Source: Rhodospirillaceae bacterium
Lineage (GTDB): Bacteria > Pseudomonadota > Alphaproteobacteria > Dongiales > Dongiaceae
Direction: 5' to 3'
DNA length: 64,000 nt
Assembly (NCBI GenBank): GCA_016712715.1
Contig: JADJQM010000001.1
Span: 1,569,001 to 1,633,000 of the forward strand
Part shown: in pieces, positions 28,782 through 37,469 of the stretch
Layout of the letters: every line of letters starts with the position of its first letter
How positions within the stretch are numbered: the stretch's first letter is position 1
Translations under genes and position numbers: made by a program
The notes under the pieces: model-generated
Databases searched by the model: none
Told to the model about the DNA's origin: nothing
What the model saw: only the letters and a program-made list of their open reading frames with translations

Positions 28782-28813
28782 GGCCAGGAGCGGGCTTTCG
28801 CCCACTCCTGGCC
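28782..28813 (-). terminator. hairpin downstream of the hemerythrin gene
   Basis: A 14-bp stem with one mismatch (GGCCAGGAGCGGGC with GCCCACTCCTGGCC) lies 21 bases after the hemerythrin stop on the minus strand. No T-tract follows on that strand, so its strength as a terminator is uncertain. Confidence 0.4.
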
Positions 28814-28834
28814 ACCCAACACCCGCCTGAGCGA

Positions 28835-29350
28835 TCAGGGCTTGTCGGCCGTCTCCGCCATCAGTTCTTCTTTGCGTTCGGCGAGGCGCGCGCCGATCTC
28901 CGCCAAATCCATTCTGGATTTCTTCAGTTTCGGGAAGAACTCGGTCTCTTCTTCCTTCACGTGATGCTTGACCCATTCGCCCATGACATGGACCCGGGCC
29001 GCGAACATATCGCCTTCCTTGTCGGCTTCAATGGCGGCGACCAGTTCCTTGATCGAACCATGCTCGACCTCGGCTTCGTCAACCATGTCCATATCGCTTT
29101 TTTTCAGAACCTCCCGCGCCGCAGGATAAAGGATCTCTTCTTCGATCTGGGCATGCACGCTAAGCGCCGCGCAGATCTCCTCGGCAAGCTTCTGCTTGCG
29201 CGCGGCCGTCATCCGACCGCTCTCGAATTTCTCAAACATCGCCGCAACCTCGGCGTGATCCGCCTTAAGCAGCTTGATGGCGTCCGGGGATTTTGCTGTC
29301 TTGGCCCGCGCCTTGATGTCGGTTGTCGTGCTGCTAGATACTTGTGTCAT
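28835..29350 (-). CDS. hemerythrin HHE-domain protein
   Basis: A 171-aa cytoplasmic protein with a hemerythrin-like four-helix bundle that binds a di-iron centre. Ligand motifs are in order: 'LLKADHAEVAAMFEKFE', 'ALSVHAQIEEEILYPAAREVL', 'AEVEHGSIKELVAAIE' and 'WVKHHVKEEETEFFPKL'. These proteins sense or buffer O2, NO or iron. The start at 29350 is preceded by GGAAG; the first 30 residues are Thr/Lys-rich and probably disordered. It is monocistronic. Confidence 0.92.
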   Translation of the reverse strand: MTQVSSSTTTDIKARAKTAKSPDAIKLLKADHAEVAAMFEKFESGRMTAARKQKLAEEICAALSVHAQIEEEILYPAAREVLKKSDMDMVDEAEVEHGSIKELVAAIEADKEGDMFAARVHVMGEWVKHHVKEEETEFFPKLKKSRMDLAEIGARLAERKEELMAETADKP

Positions 29351-29690
29351 TGATTGCTTCCTTTGCCGTGATCGGTTTGGGTTGTCCAGGCGAGAACCGA
29401 GGACTTCGCGGCTTGTTCCATAACGCAGAACGAGCCGGGGAAATTCCGACAACTGGTGGCGAAGTCGGGCCTAAGGCGTCGCATCGTTAACGATTACGAT
29501 AACGGCCCTGCAACAGGATGATGGCGGTGGCGTTGAATCATCGATTGCCTTGACACTACACGCATCAATCGCGTTACAGTGCCGGTCTCCGCTGAAACAG
29601 CAGGCGACAGATGGAACGCTCGTTAGCGATGAGACCGATGATCATTCTGACCAACCGCAGCAGTCGTTTCCGCTGTGGGCCTGACCAGCG
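29351..29690. other. divergent intergenic region, 340 bases
   Basis: This region holds the promoters of the hemerythrin gene and the small secreted protein. TTGACA at 29550-29555 could be a plus-strand -35 element; the -10 is poor. CGTTAACG and CGATAACG (about 29485-29504) form an imperfect inverted repeat. No gene or RNA is supported. Confidence 0.35.
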
Positions 29691-29999
29691 ATGAAATGGT
29701 TCCTGGGCCCGTTGCTCGCCCTGCAAGTTGCGCAAAGCGATGGCCTCACGCCGGCCGTCACCCTGAGCCAGGAAGCCTGGGCTGGCTATCAATTTTACCT
29801 GCTTTCAATGGGATCCGGCACGGGCACTTTTGCGGTCTCACCGGACGGACGCGGCTGGGGCTTCTCCTATTGTGCGACCGGCAATTGTGGTGGCGACAAC
29901 CGGGAGCTGGCTTTGGCCAAATGCAAGGAGCGGGCCCAGTTCGACTGCATCGTCTTCGCGCTCAACGACCGAGTTCAGGTGCAATATTCCGTGCAGTAG
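29691..29999 (+). CDS. small secreted Cys-containing protein, DUF4189-like
   Basis: A 102-aa protein with a short N-terminal hydrophobic stretch ('WFLGPLLALQVAQS') that could be a signal. The rest resembles the DUF4189-type module: 'FAVSPDGRGWGFSYCATGNCGG', then 'LALAKCKERAQFDCIVFALND', with four cysteines that could form two disulfides in the periplasm. Function unknown. The predicted signal lacks a strong positive start, which lowers confidence in export. Confidence 0.6.
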   Translation: MKWFLGPLLALQVAQSDGLTPAVTLSQEAWAGYQFYLLSMGSGTGTFAVSPDGRGWGFSYCATGNCGGDNRELALAKCKERAQFDCIVFALNDRVQVQYSVQ

Positions 30000-30027
30000 G
30001 TGCGACAGCGCCGCACCTTTGAACGTC

Positions 30028-31455
30028 TCACCAGATCTGTTGCGCTGATCTCGGCAAATGGTCGCTGCTGAATCCGAACAGCGCCCTTGTGCGGGCATCC
30101 AGGCTTTGCGCCAGCGTGTCCCCGAGATCGAGGGCGGAGAGCAGTTCCGTCCGGCAATAGTAGGTGAGGAAGGCGGTCGCGAGTTGCGACTTGCCGGCCT
30201 CGAACAGGGTCAGCGCGGTCTCGAACACTTCGGAATGAGCGAGCAGAAGCCGATGCTCGACCGCCTCCCAAACGGCGGTCACCTCGGGGCGAAAGAGCTC
30301 GTCATGTTGCGCTATCAGATAAAGCAGCCGTTTGAAAACATAGGTGGCCGCGCGGGTTGACTCGATGCCCTGCGGCACACTGGACGCCTGCGCCGCGCCA
30401 TGGCGCAGATCGAGGAAGCGCGCCGATTCACCTGCTGTGAGATAACGATGCTGACGATACTCTTCCGGCACGTCGGTCACGCCCATGAAGACCGGCACGA
30501 AGGGGGCGGCGATGGCACCGACCTGGGTGTGCCACAACACCCGTAACGCGGCTTGCGAAGGATCCTGCAGGGGAACGACCTGGCCATAGCCGGCGGTGTC
30601 ACCTGTCAGCTTCTCGGTGCGCACCGCCCAGAAGATGTCCTCGATGCGGATCTTGCTCGGTGCTGCCGCGCGCCGTTCCATTTCCGCTTCGATCCACTGG
30701 ACACCGGCCCAACGGCCTTTGCCGTCGCCATAAGCCGCATGAAAGTCGAACGGCTGTTTGCCGGCTGGATCGTACCAACCCTGTGAAACGGCGAAGGAAA
30801 CCAGGTTATCCGAATAGCGGAAATCCGGGTGGTCTGGCTGGTCCACCGGAATCCTGCCGATATAGCCGGGGCGCGAGGCGCGGATGCTGTCCGGCCCCAG
30901 CCGCTCGGCTGCCCACAATCCCTGTCCGCCGGCACATTCGATCACGACCCAAGCCTCCTTGGCATCGGCAATGATATGCGAATTGCCGCCGTAATCGGCA
31001 TAGCCGTGGCGCGCGATGAGGGCGCCAATAAGATCGACACCCTCGCTGGCGCTGCGCGCGCGTTCCAGGACCAACCGCGCCAGATCGCTATAATTGGGAC
31101 CGGTCTGGGATGTCGGCGTCATGGCGATGAGCTCATCGCGCGAGGTCGACCAGATGTCACGCACGGCGACACCATGCTCGTTCAACCCACCATTGGTGAG
31201 CGGCGAGGGCACGCCTTTGTAGTAGCTGTAGCTGACCCGGATATGCCGGAAAGTCTCAGCCACCTGAGGGATCGCGCTCAACACACCCGGCAGATCGGCT
31301 TCCGGCGTCACACCTACCGTGATGGTACTGCCAGATACATGCTGCTAACGCGGCACGATCTCAAGCCAATAGCTCGATGGTTCATCCCCATAGCCCGCGA
31401 GATAGGCAATCCCGTCCGCCGTCCGGTTCTTGCCGATATAGAGTCCATAGCTCAT
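30028..31455 (-). pseudogene. C69-family peptidase-like protein with in-frame TAG at codon 37
   Basis: A 475-aa protein related to family C69 dipeptidases. From the ATG at 31455 the N-terminus reads 'MSYGLYIGKNRTADG', then 'AGYGDEPSSYWLEIVPR', an in-frame TAG (31345-31347), then 'QHVSGSTITVGVTPEAD' and the rest of the family fold without interruption ('LTNGGLNEHGVAVRDIWS', 'YGGNSHIIADAKEAWVVIECAGGQ') to 30028. A truncated product could start at GTG 31311. The usual N-terminal nucleophile Cys of C69 is not seen near the start. It is third in an operon with the folD-like and DUF1289 genes. Confidence 0.75.
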
Positions 31456-31468
31456 CGTCCGCCCCCAG

Positions 31469-31648
31469 CTACTTGCCGTCCCGCGCTTCTAGTTTCGCCA
31501 GCCTGCGTGGCAAATCCGCGCTGAGCGCCATTTGCCGCGGGCGGGAGGACTTCTTCCAGCCGCGACACTCCTCCTTGGTACGACCACAGGCCAGGCACCA
31601 GCCGGTACGGCCGTCGAACTTGCACACGTCGACGCAAGGTGATTTCAC
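31469..31648 (-). CDS. DUF1289 small Cys-rich protein
   Basis: A 59-aa protein that starts at GTG 31648, one base after the folD-like stop. The DUF1289 signature is complete: 'SPCVDVCKFDGRTGWCLACG' followed by 'R-T-x-E-E-C-R-G-W', with five cysteines likely binding a metal. The C-terminus is basic. The function of the family is not established; it is often found beside unrelated metabolic genes in Proteobacteria. Confidence 0.85.
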   Translation of the reverse strand: MKSPCVDVCKFDGRTGWCLACGRTKEECRGWKKSSRPRQMALSADLPRRLAKLEARDGK

Positions 31649-31649
31649 G

Positions 31650-32555
31650 TTACTGACCCGCCTGATGCGCCGGTCCGAACAGGCTTTCATAATGGTTCTT
31701 CTGGCGCGTGGCCCCGATGACGGCGTTGCGCATGAGCACGGCGACCGTGACAGGCCCCACTCCGCCCGGCACCGGGGTGATCCAGCCCGCAATGTTCGAA
31801 ACGGAGCCAAAATCAACGTCGCCCACGACCTTGGTCGACCCGTCCGGCAAGGTCACCTGATTGATCCCGATATCGATGACGGCAGCGCCCGGCTTCACCA
31901 TCTCTGCATTGATGAGACCGGGTTTCCCCACCGCAACGAACAGCGCATCGGCGCGGCGGCTATGGACTGACAGGTTCCTGGTCATGTGATGACAGACGGT
32001 GACCGTGGCACCTTCCGCCATCAGGAGGAAGGCGATCGGCTTGCCGACGATCTCGGAATGGCCGACCACGACGACTTCCAGGCCGGCGAGGGAGAGGCCC
32101 GTCTGGCGCAACAGTTCGACCGAGGCCATGGCGGTGCAAGGCCCCAGTTCCAGCTCGTTATAGACAATGTTGCCGATCGACGCGGGATGCATGCCTTCGA
32201 CATCCTTCAACGGATGGATGGCGCCCTGCAATTGCTTGATCGAGAGGTGGGCCGGAACCGGGCGCTGCAGGATGATGCCGGTCACGCGCGGGTCGGCATT
32301 CATGCCGTGGATCGCCGCCAGCAACTGCTCCTGGTGGATGTCCGCCGGGAAATGCATCTCCTCGAACTGGATATCGGCCTTGTCGGCGGTGCGCTTCTGG
32401 TTGCGCACATAGAGTTGCACGGCACTGACATCACCTACCGAGATGGAGCAGAGCCGCGGCGCCCAGCCGGTGGCTTTCAGGTCGGCGACCTGACTGCGCG
32501 TCTGCGCCAGCATGGTCTCCGCCACCGCGCGACCGTTGAGCACCGAATGCGACAT
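31650..32555 (-). CDS. folD: divergent FolD (methylenetetrahydrofolate dehydrogenase/cyclohydrolase-like)
   Basis: A 301-aa protein with the whole FolD fold: 'LNGRAVAETMLAQTRSQVADL', 'YVRNQKRTADK', 'VTGIILQRPVPAHL', 'IHPLKDVEGMHPASIGNIV', 'VVVVGHSEIVGKPIAFLL', 'ITPVPGGVGPVTVAVLMRN'. FolD oxidises 5,10-methylene-THF and hydrolyses methenyl-THF. Several usually invariant positions differ: the catalytic Lys of the Y-x-x-x-K motif is Gln53, Q-L-P becomes Q-R-P, D-V-D-G becomes D-V-E-G and P-C-T-P becomes P-C-T-A. It may be a dehydrogenase-only or specialised paralogue. The start at 32555 has GGAG eight bases upstream. Confidence 0.82.
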   Translation of the reverse strand: MSHSVLNGRAVAETMLAQTRSQVADLKATGWAPRLCSISVGDVSAVQLYVRNQKRTADKADIQFEEMHFPADIHQEQLLAAIHGMNADPRVTGIILQRPVPAHLSIKQLQGAIHPLKDVEGMHPASIGNIVYNELELGPCTAMASVELLRQTGLSLAGLEVVVVGHSEIVGKPIAFLLMAEGATVTVCHHMTRNLSVHSRRADALFVAVGKPGLINAEMVKPGAAVIDIGINQVTLPDGSTKVVGDVDFGSVSNIAGWITPVPGGVGPVTVAVLMRNAVIGATRQKNHYESLFGPAHQAGQ

Positions 32556-32650
32556 GATGATAACTCCAAACCAGTTCCTGGGCCGAGGTTTTAGCCCTGG
32601 CAAAGCCCAAAGTCCATGACCTGGAGCGCGATAGGTGGTCGCATTTATGC

Positions 32651-34540
32651 CTAATTTATACAGGGATTCTCGGTTGCGAGGCGTCGGATGGCGGGGGCCA
32701 GCTTCGCCATGTCTGGCGCGGCTGCCGGCTGCCAGGCCTTATCCGCATCGCCGGCAAGGCCGGCCCGAAGATTGTCGAAGGGACCGGACACTTTGAGCGG
32801 CAGATCGAGGGCGAAGAAGCCCGTCGAAGCCCGTTCCGATTTGGCCCCTATGTCGACCTGCTGCTTGATCAGATCGATGGTGCCGCTGCCGACCAAGGTA
32901 GCATCCTTGGTTTCAAGTCGCAGTGGTGACAAGCTGGCCATGCCGTCCTTCATGGCAACGATTCCGGCCAGGCAGCCGATCGGCGACGATCCCTCTCGCT
33001 CACGAAACAAGGCGCGAAGATCGGTCGATGCCATCTCGATGATAGATCGCTTGATGCTGCCATTTCGCATGGTGAGGATTGCAGCTCCCTCGCTTCGGCG
33101 CAGCCCCGCGCCAATAGTCTCACCCTGCATGTTGAGTGTGACGGCACCATCGACCTTCCCCGCGAGGTCGCCCGGTTCTGCGCCGAGTTCCTGTGCCAGT
33201 CGGTCGGCATCGACACCGTCGAGAGTGGCATCGAGATGGAGGCTGGTATCACCGTCGGTCGTCTTGAGGTCTCCCGCACCGGAGAACCGGCCGCCCGCAT
33301 AGGCAAAGCTGAGTTTGCGCAGCTTGATCTCGTTCTCATCGATGGAACCCTCCAGCGCGGCCTCGGCCAATTGGAGCTTGCCATAGATGACGTGCTGCGC
33401 CTCGATCTTGGCCTTGATGGTGGCGCCGCTATCCTGCGGCACCTTGAGCGACGTCTCCATGAAGCTCACGGCCTTCTTTTCCGGCTGCGCCGTTATGAGG
33501 CGGTCGAGGTCGAGCGTATTGACGGCAAGATCTGCCGCGATACTGTCCGGTGATCCGCGACTGCCTTCATCCAGAATGAAAGTACCGTTGAAATTGCTGT
33601 CGGCAATCTTGCCCTTGGCCCCGGTCAGTTCCCAATGGTCTCCTTGCCGGGTCAGATGACCGGCGACCTGCAAGGGATAGTCGGCTGCAACCTCCGCACC
33701 GAAGGCAGCGAGTAGATTGCCAAGCTTCGGCGCATTCAGATTCATCTGGCCGTCGACACCCTCGAAATCGAGTAGCTCCATCATCGTCCCGTCGAAATCG
33801 AGCCGTGCGGTTCGACCCGCTAGGCTGAAGATCGCCCCAAATGGTGTGTCGGCATCGCGCAGCACGGTGAAGGATTGCGTCTTCGCGTCAAGGATGAGGG
33901 GGGTGTTGTTATAGGCGCCGGCTGCCTTCAGGCTGACCGGGGTATTTTCCCCTTCCGACATAATGGCGACATTGTCGAGCTTGATCCGCAGGATATTGCC
34001 ACGATAGGTCCGATAGGTGATGAGTGCATCGCTGAGCGCCATGTCGAGCAGAGTCGGGAACTGCGTGCGGTTTTTCGGGATGAGGGCGAAGCCACCCTGT
34101 TTCGAGCCGCCTTCTGTTGAGCCGACATCTTGTGCGGCGGTACTGCCGAACTTCCAATTGCCGACACCCTTCTTATCCCGTTCCAGCACCACCACGAGCC
34201 CCTGGGCGCGAAGGTGATGGTATAGCGGCGTACCATCCCACAACGACCATGGGTCGACATCGGCACTGAAACTGCTCAGCGTAATGATCTCCGGGACACT
34301 GCCCCACGGCGTATTGGCAATCCGGAGATCACGAAGCTCGATATGCAGCGGGTCGCGCCAGGTGATCGTCAGTTCTTTGGCCGTCACCTTGCGGCCGAGT
34401 GCGTCGCTGGCGGCCTGTTCGGCCCAAGGCTTCAGATCGGCACTCGTCAACCAGATGATCCCACCCAGCAGGACCAGCAGCAGCACAGCCAGAAAGCCAA
34501 GTAAAAGACGGACTATTCGTTTCACGGGCAACCCGATCAT
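32651..34540 (-). CDS. AsmA-family protein
   Basis: A 629-aa envelope protein. One N-terminal membrane helix ('IVRLLLGFLAVLLLVLLGGIIWL', about 9-31) anchors a large periplasmic beta-rich domain. 'ALGRKVTAKELTITWRDPLHIELRDLRIAN' is the AsmA N-terminal domain, and the C-terminal half has the AsmA_2 features ('SGAGDLKTTDGDTSLHLDATLDG', 'IGAGLRRSEGAAILTMRNGSIK'). AsmA-like proteins are thought to help lipid transport or outer-membrane assembly. It is monocistronic. Confidence 0.9.
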   Translation of the reverse strand: MIGLPVKRIVRLLLGFLAVLLLVLLGGIIWLTSADLKPWAEQAASDALGRKVTAKELTITWRDPLHIELRDLRIANTPWGSVPEIITLSSFSADVDPWSLWDGTPLYHHLRAQGLVVVLERDKKGVGNWKFGSTAAQDVGSTEGGSKQGGFALIPKNRTQFPTLLDMALSDALITYRTYRGNILRIKLDNVAIMSEGENTPVSLKAAGAYNNTPLILDAKTQSFTVLRDADTPFGAIFSLAGRTARLDFDGTMMELLDFEGVDGQMNLNAPKLGNLLAAFGAEVAADYPLQVAGHLTRQGDHWELTGAKGKIADSNFNGTFILDEGSRGSPDSIAADLAVNTLDLDRLITAQPEKKAVSFMETSLKVPQDSGATIKAKIEAQHVIYGKLQLAEAALEGSIDENEIKLRKLSFAYAGGRFSGAGDLKTTDGDTSLHLDATLDGVDADRLAQELGAEPGDLAGKVDGAVTLNMQGETIGAGLRRSEGAAILTMRNGSIKRSIIEMASTDLRALFREREGSSPIGCLAGIVAMKDGMASLSPLRLETKDATLVGSGTIDLIKQQVDIGAKSERASTGFFALDLPLKVSGPFDNLRAGLAGDADKAWQPAAAPDMAKLAPAIRRLATENPCIN

Positions 34541-34691
34541 GACTATGGCCGGATCACGGCCCGACCTAAGGGGAGGAAACCGGCAAGGCGTTGAAAGGTT
34601 GCCAAATCATCCGATACGGGTGGAACTTGCCAGCTCTGGGATCGGATGCCACTATCTTCATGACAACCCACGTCTTCAGTATCGGAGTATC

Positions 34692-35717
34692 ATGGCGGGT
34701 CGGTTCGCCTGGGCAACACTGCCGGATTCAGAGCTTTTGCAGCTGCGTCTCAAGGACCTCAAAGTATCTGTTGAGGGTACCTGGCTGGAATCCTGCCTGC
34801 ATCGCCTCTACGACGAGCTATCGGAACGCGACCTGCGCATTCGCCCCCATGCCTGGATTTCAGATGAGTGGTTCAGCCCGGATACCACGCCGGGGATCGC
34901 CATCCCCTTCTACCTCGCGCATCCGCGCCTCGTGCGCCTTGAGCGCAAGAAGATCATTGATGTCGAAGGCGGCACTGTCCCGGAATGCATGCGCATCCTC
35001 CGCCACGAGGCGGGCCATGTCGTACAGCACGCCTTCCAATTGCACCGGCGGCGGCGCTGGCAGGCCGTGTTCGGCCGCTCCTCCACCACCTATCCGCATT
35101 ACTACCGACCCAATCCCGCCAGCAAGAATTACGTCCAGCATCTCCGACTGTGGTACGCGCAGAGCCATCCGGATGAGGATTTTGCCGAGACCTTTGCGGT
35201 ATGGCTGCGACCGCGTTCCGATTGGCGCAAACGCTATGCCGATTGGCCGGCGCTCCGGAAGCTCGAATATGTCGATGAACTGATGGCCGAGATTGCCGGC
35301 GAGAAGCCGCATCTCACCAAGAAGCTGTTGGTCGATCCGTTGAGTACGCTGAAGCAGACCCTGGATGAACATTACGCCCGGAAGCAGGCACTCTATGTCA
35401 GCGAGACATCGTCGAAATATGACCGCGAGCTGCTGACGCTCTTCAGTGCCGACGCAAAACAGCGGCGGGCACCTTTGGCATCGACCTTCCTACGCCTCAA
35501 CCGCAACCATATCCGGCGCGTCGTGGCACGCTGGACTGGTGAGTATCAGCTCACCCTCGACGCCGTCCTCGACTCGATGATCGCGCGCTGCCGCGCGCTC
35601 AAATTGCGCGCCCCCGGGAATCAGCGGCAATTGATGATGGATTTTATCGTTCTGTTAACCGCAAAAACGGTACATTCCCTCTATAGCCCGTCGCGTCGGG
35701 AATGGTTCGCACTTTAA
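34692..35717 (+). CDS. putative zinc metallopeptidase paired with an ATP-grasp enzyme
   Basis: A 341-aa cytoplasmic protein. The zinc site is 'RILRHEAGHVVQHAFQLHRR' (H-E-x-x-H, about 98-117), and about 60 residues later 'HPDEDFAETFAVWLRPRSDW' supplies a third acidic ligand. The start at 34692 has GGAG five bases upstream; the longer open frame is a shadow of the asmA promoter region. The function is unknown. It is followed at 24 bases by an ATP-grasp gene, and the two are probably co-expressed. Confidence 0.8.
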   Translation: MAGRFAWATLPDSELLQLRLKDLKVSVEGTWLESCLHRLYDELSERDLRIRPHAWISDEWFSPDTTPGIAIPFYLAHPRLVRLERKKIIDVEGGTVPECMRILRHEAGHVVQHAFQLHRRRRWQAVFGRSSTTYPHYYRPNPASKNYVQHLRLWYAQSHPDEDFAETFAVWLRPRSDWRKRYADWPALRKLEYVDELMAEIAGEKPHLTKKLLVDPLSTLKQTLDEHYARKQALYVSETSSKYDRELLTLFSADAKQRRAPLASTFLRLNRNHIRRVVARWTGEYQLTLDAVLDSMIARCRALKLRAPGNQRQLMMDFIVLLTAKTVHSLYSPSRREWFAL

Positions 35718-35741
35718 TAAAATCCTCCTTTGGGTTCAGCC

Positions 35742-36788
35742 ATGAAGTCACTTCGCGTCCTGGTGCTGATGCATCCGGATTTCACGCCGCCGGATTCGCT
35801 GAAGGGCTACAGCGAAAAGGAAAAGCATGTGTGGAAAACGGAATATGACGTCATCTCCACCTTGCGCGCCTCCGGCCATGAAGTCACCGCGATCGGCGTG
35901 CAGCACGAGCTGCGCCCGATCCGCGAGGCGATCGAAGAGCGGAAACCGGATGTTGTCTTCAACCTCCTCGAACAGTTCCATGGCGAAACCGCCTATGACC
36001 AGAATGTGGCGAGCTATCTGGAATTGCTGCGCATGCCTTATACCGGCTGCAATCCGCGCGGGTTGATGCTGGCGCGCGGCAAGGCGCTCTCGAAAAAACT
36101 GCTCTCCTATCATCGCATCCCTACACCAGCCTTCGCCGTTTTCCAGATTGGCCGCAAGATCAAGCGCCCGTCCAAGCTCGGCTTTCCGCTCATCGTGAAG
36201 AGTCTCACCGAGGATTCCTCCGTCGGCATTGCCCAGGCGTCGGTCGTCGACAGCGATGAGAAACTCGCCGAACGCGTCAGATTTGTGCATGAACGCGTCG
36301 GCACCGATGCGATCGCCGAACAGTTCATCGATGGCCGCGAACTTTACGTCGGTGTCCTCGGCAATCACCGCTTGCGCGTGCTGCCCGTGTGGGAACTGCA
36401 ATTCGGTGAGGATGCGCAAGGCAAACTGACGGTTGCCACCGAGAAGTTGAAGCACGACCTCGACTATCAGGAGAAGCGCGGTGTCTTCTACGGCAAGGCT
36501 GAAAATCTCTCACCGGAAATCGAACGTCGCATCCAGCGCATCGTGAAACGCATCTGCACGACCCTGGAACTTGACGGCTATAACCGCATCGACTTCCGTC
36601 TGACCGCCGAGGGGGTCCCCTATTTCCTGGAAGCCAACCCGAATCCCGAAATCGCCTCGAAGGAGGAGTTCGCCGCGGCGGCGGCCCATGACGGGTTGCC
36701 CTATCCGGACCTTCTCAACCGGATTCTGGAGCTGGGATTGAGCCGGGCCAGACAGTCGCTCCAGACTGAATTACCATTCAACAGTTGA
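35742..36788 (+). CDS. ATP-grasp ligase, D-Ala-D-Ala ligase-like
   Basis: A 348-aa ATP-grasp protein. The N-terminal domain ('LRVLVLMHPDFTPPDSLKG') is followed by 'VVFNLLEQFHGETAYDQNVASYLELL', then the ATP-grasp core: 'FPLIVKSLTEDSSVGIAQAS' (phosphate-binding Lys and loop), 'IAEQFIDGRELYVGVLG', and the Mg-binding 'YNRIDFRLTAEGVPYFLEANPNPEIA'. It resembles D-Ala-D-Ala ligase but lacks other peptidoglycan genes around it. It probably joins an amino acid or peptide carboxylate to an amine; the neighbouring metallopeptidase may process the product or substrate (inference). Confidence 0.85.
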   Translation: MKSLRVLVLMHPDFTPPDSLKGYSEKEKHVWKTEYDVISTLRASGHEVTAIGVQHELRPIREAIEERKPDVVFNLLEQFHGETAYDQNVASYLELLRMPYTGCNPRGLMLARGKALSKKLLSYHRIPTPAFAVFQIGRKIKRPSKLGFPLIVKSLTEDSSVGIAQASVVDSDEKLAERVRFVHERVGTDAIAEQFIDGRELYVGVLGNHRLRVLPVWELQFGEDAQGKLTVATEKLKHDLDYQEKRGVFYGKAENLSPEIERRIQRIVKRICTTLELDGYNRIDFRLTAEGVPYFLEANPNPEIASKEEFAAAAAHDGLPYPDLLNRILELGLSRARQSLQTELPFNS

Positions 36789-36809
36789 ACAGGTATTCAG
36801 GTTCGGCGA

Positions 36810-37469
36810 CTATTTCAGGGACTCGTCGGCTGCTCGCATGAAATCGGTCGCCGCCCCCTCGCTTTGCGCATCCCGCCCCATCTCCGCGGCCAGCGCGGGG
36901 GTCACGGTGAAGGTATCAAATCCGCGCGCTGTCAACGTCTCCAACTGATCGATCGAGCGGATGCTGGCGACCAGGACACGGAGATTGCGGCGGTTGCCAA
37001 TACTCAGCATCGCATCCAGCCTGGCATCCGCATCGATGCCGGCATCCAGCATGCGGCCATAATAGGGCGCCACATATTGCGCGCCGATGCTGGCGGCCAG
37101 CATGGTCTGGTGTGCGGTGTAGCAAGCAGTGATTGTCACCGGCACGCCCTCGCGGCAAAGGGCCGCCGCGGCTTCGAAACCGATGCCGGTTGCGGGAACC
37201 TTCACGGTGACGCAGTGCCACAGATTGCGCAGCGCTCGGCCGTTAGCGAGAAGCTCTGGGGCGCTGTGCCATGTTACCTGCAACTGAAGTTCTGCGATGC
37301 AGGCTTCGCGCGCATCGGCCACTAACTGGGCGGCGGTGGGCATGTAGACCTTCTTGCCTGCCCGCGAGATGATAAGCGGGTTCGTGGTGACGCCGTGGAG
37401 CCAGCCGCGACCCAGGCCGATCTTCCAATCGCCCGCATGGGCACTGTCGATGAAGAGACGATAGGTCAT
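36810..37469 (-). CDS. transaldolase/fructose-6-phosphate aldolase-like protein
   Basis: A 219-aa class I aldolase of the transaldolase family (short FSA/TalC type). 'LFIDSAHAGDW' and 'GVTTNPLIISRAG' are the N-terminal motifs, the Schiff-base Lys is in 'CVTVKVPATGIGFEAA' (about 84-99), and 'TACYTAHQTMLAASIGAQYVAPYYGR' completes the active site. It makes or cleaves C-C bonds with a ketose or dihydroxyacetone donor. It is translationally coupled (ATGA) to the upstream sugar kinase and ends the deoxysugar operon. Confidence 0.88.
   Translation of the reverse strand: MTYRLFIDSAHAGDWKIGLGRGWLHGVTTNPLIISRAGKKVYMPTAAQLVADAREACIAELQLQVTWHSAPELLANGRALRNLWHCVTVKVPATGIGFEAAAALCREGVPVTITACYTAHQTMLAASIGAQYVAPYYGRMLDAGIDADARLDAMLSIGNRRNLRVLVASIRSIDQLETLTARGFDTFTVTPALAAEMGRDAQSEGAATDFMRAADESLK

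Noticed and set aside
34284..34691. N-terminal extension of the metallopeptidase frame
   Set aside because: It overlaps the asmA start antisense; the ATG at 34692 has a good ribosome site.
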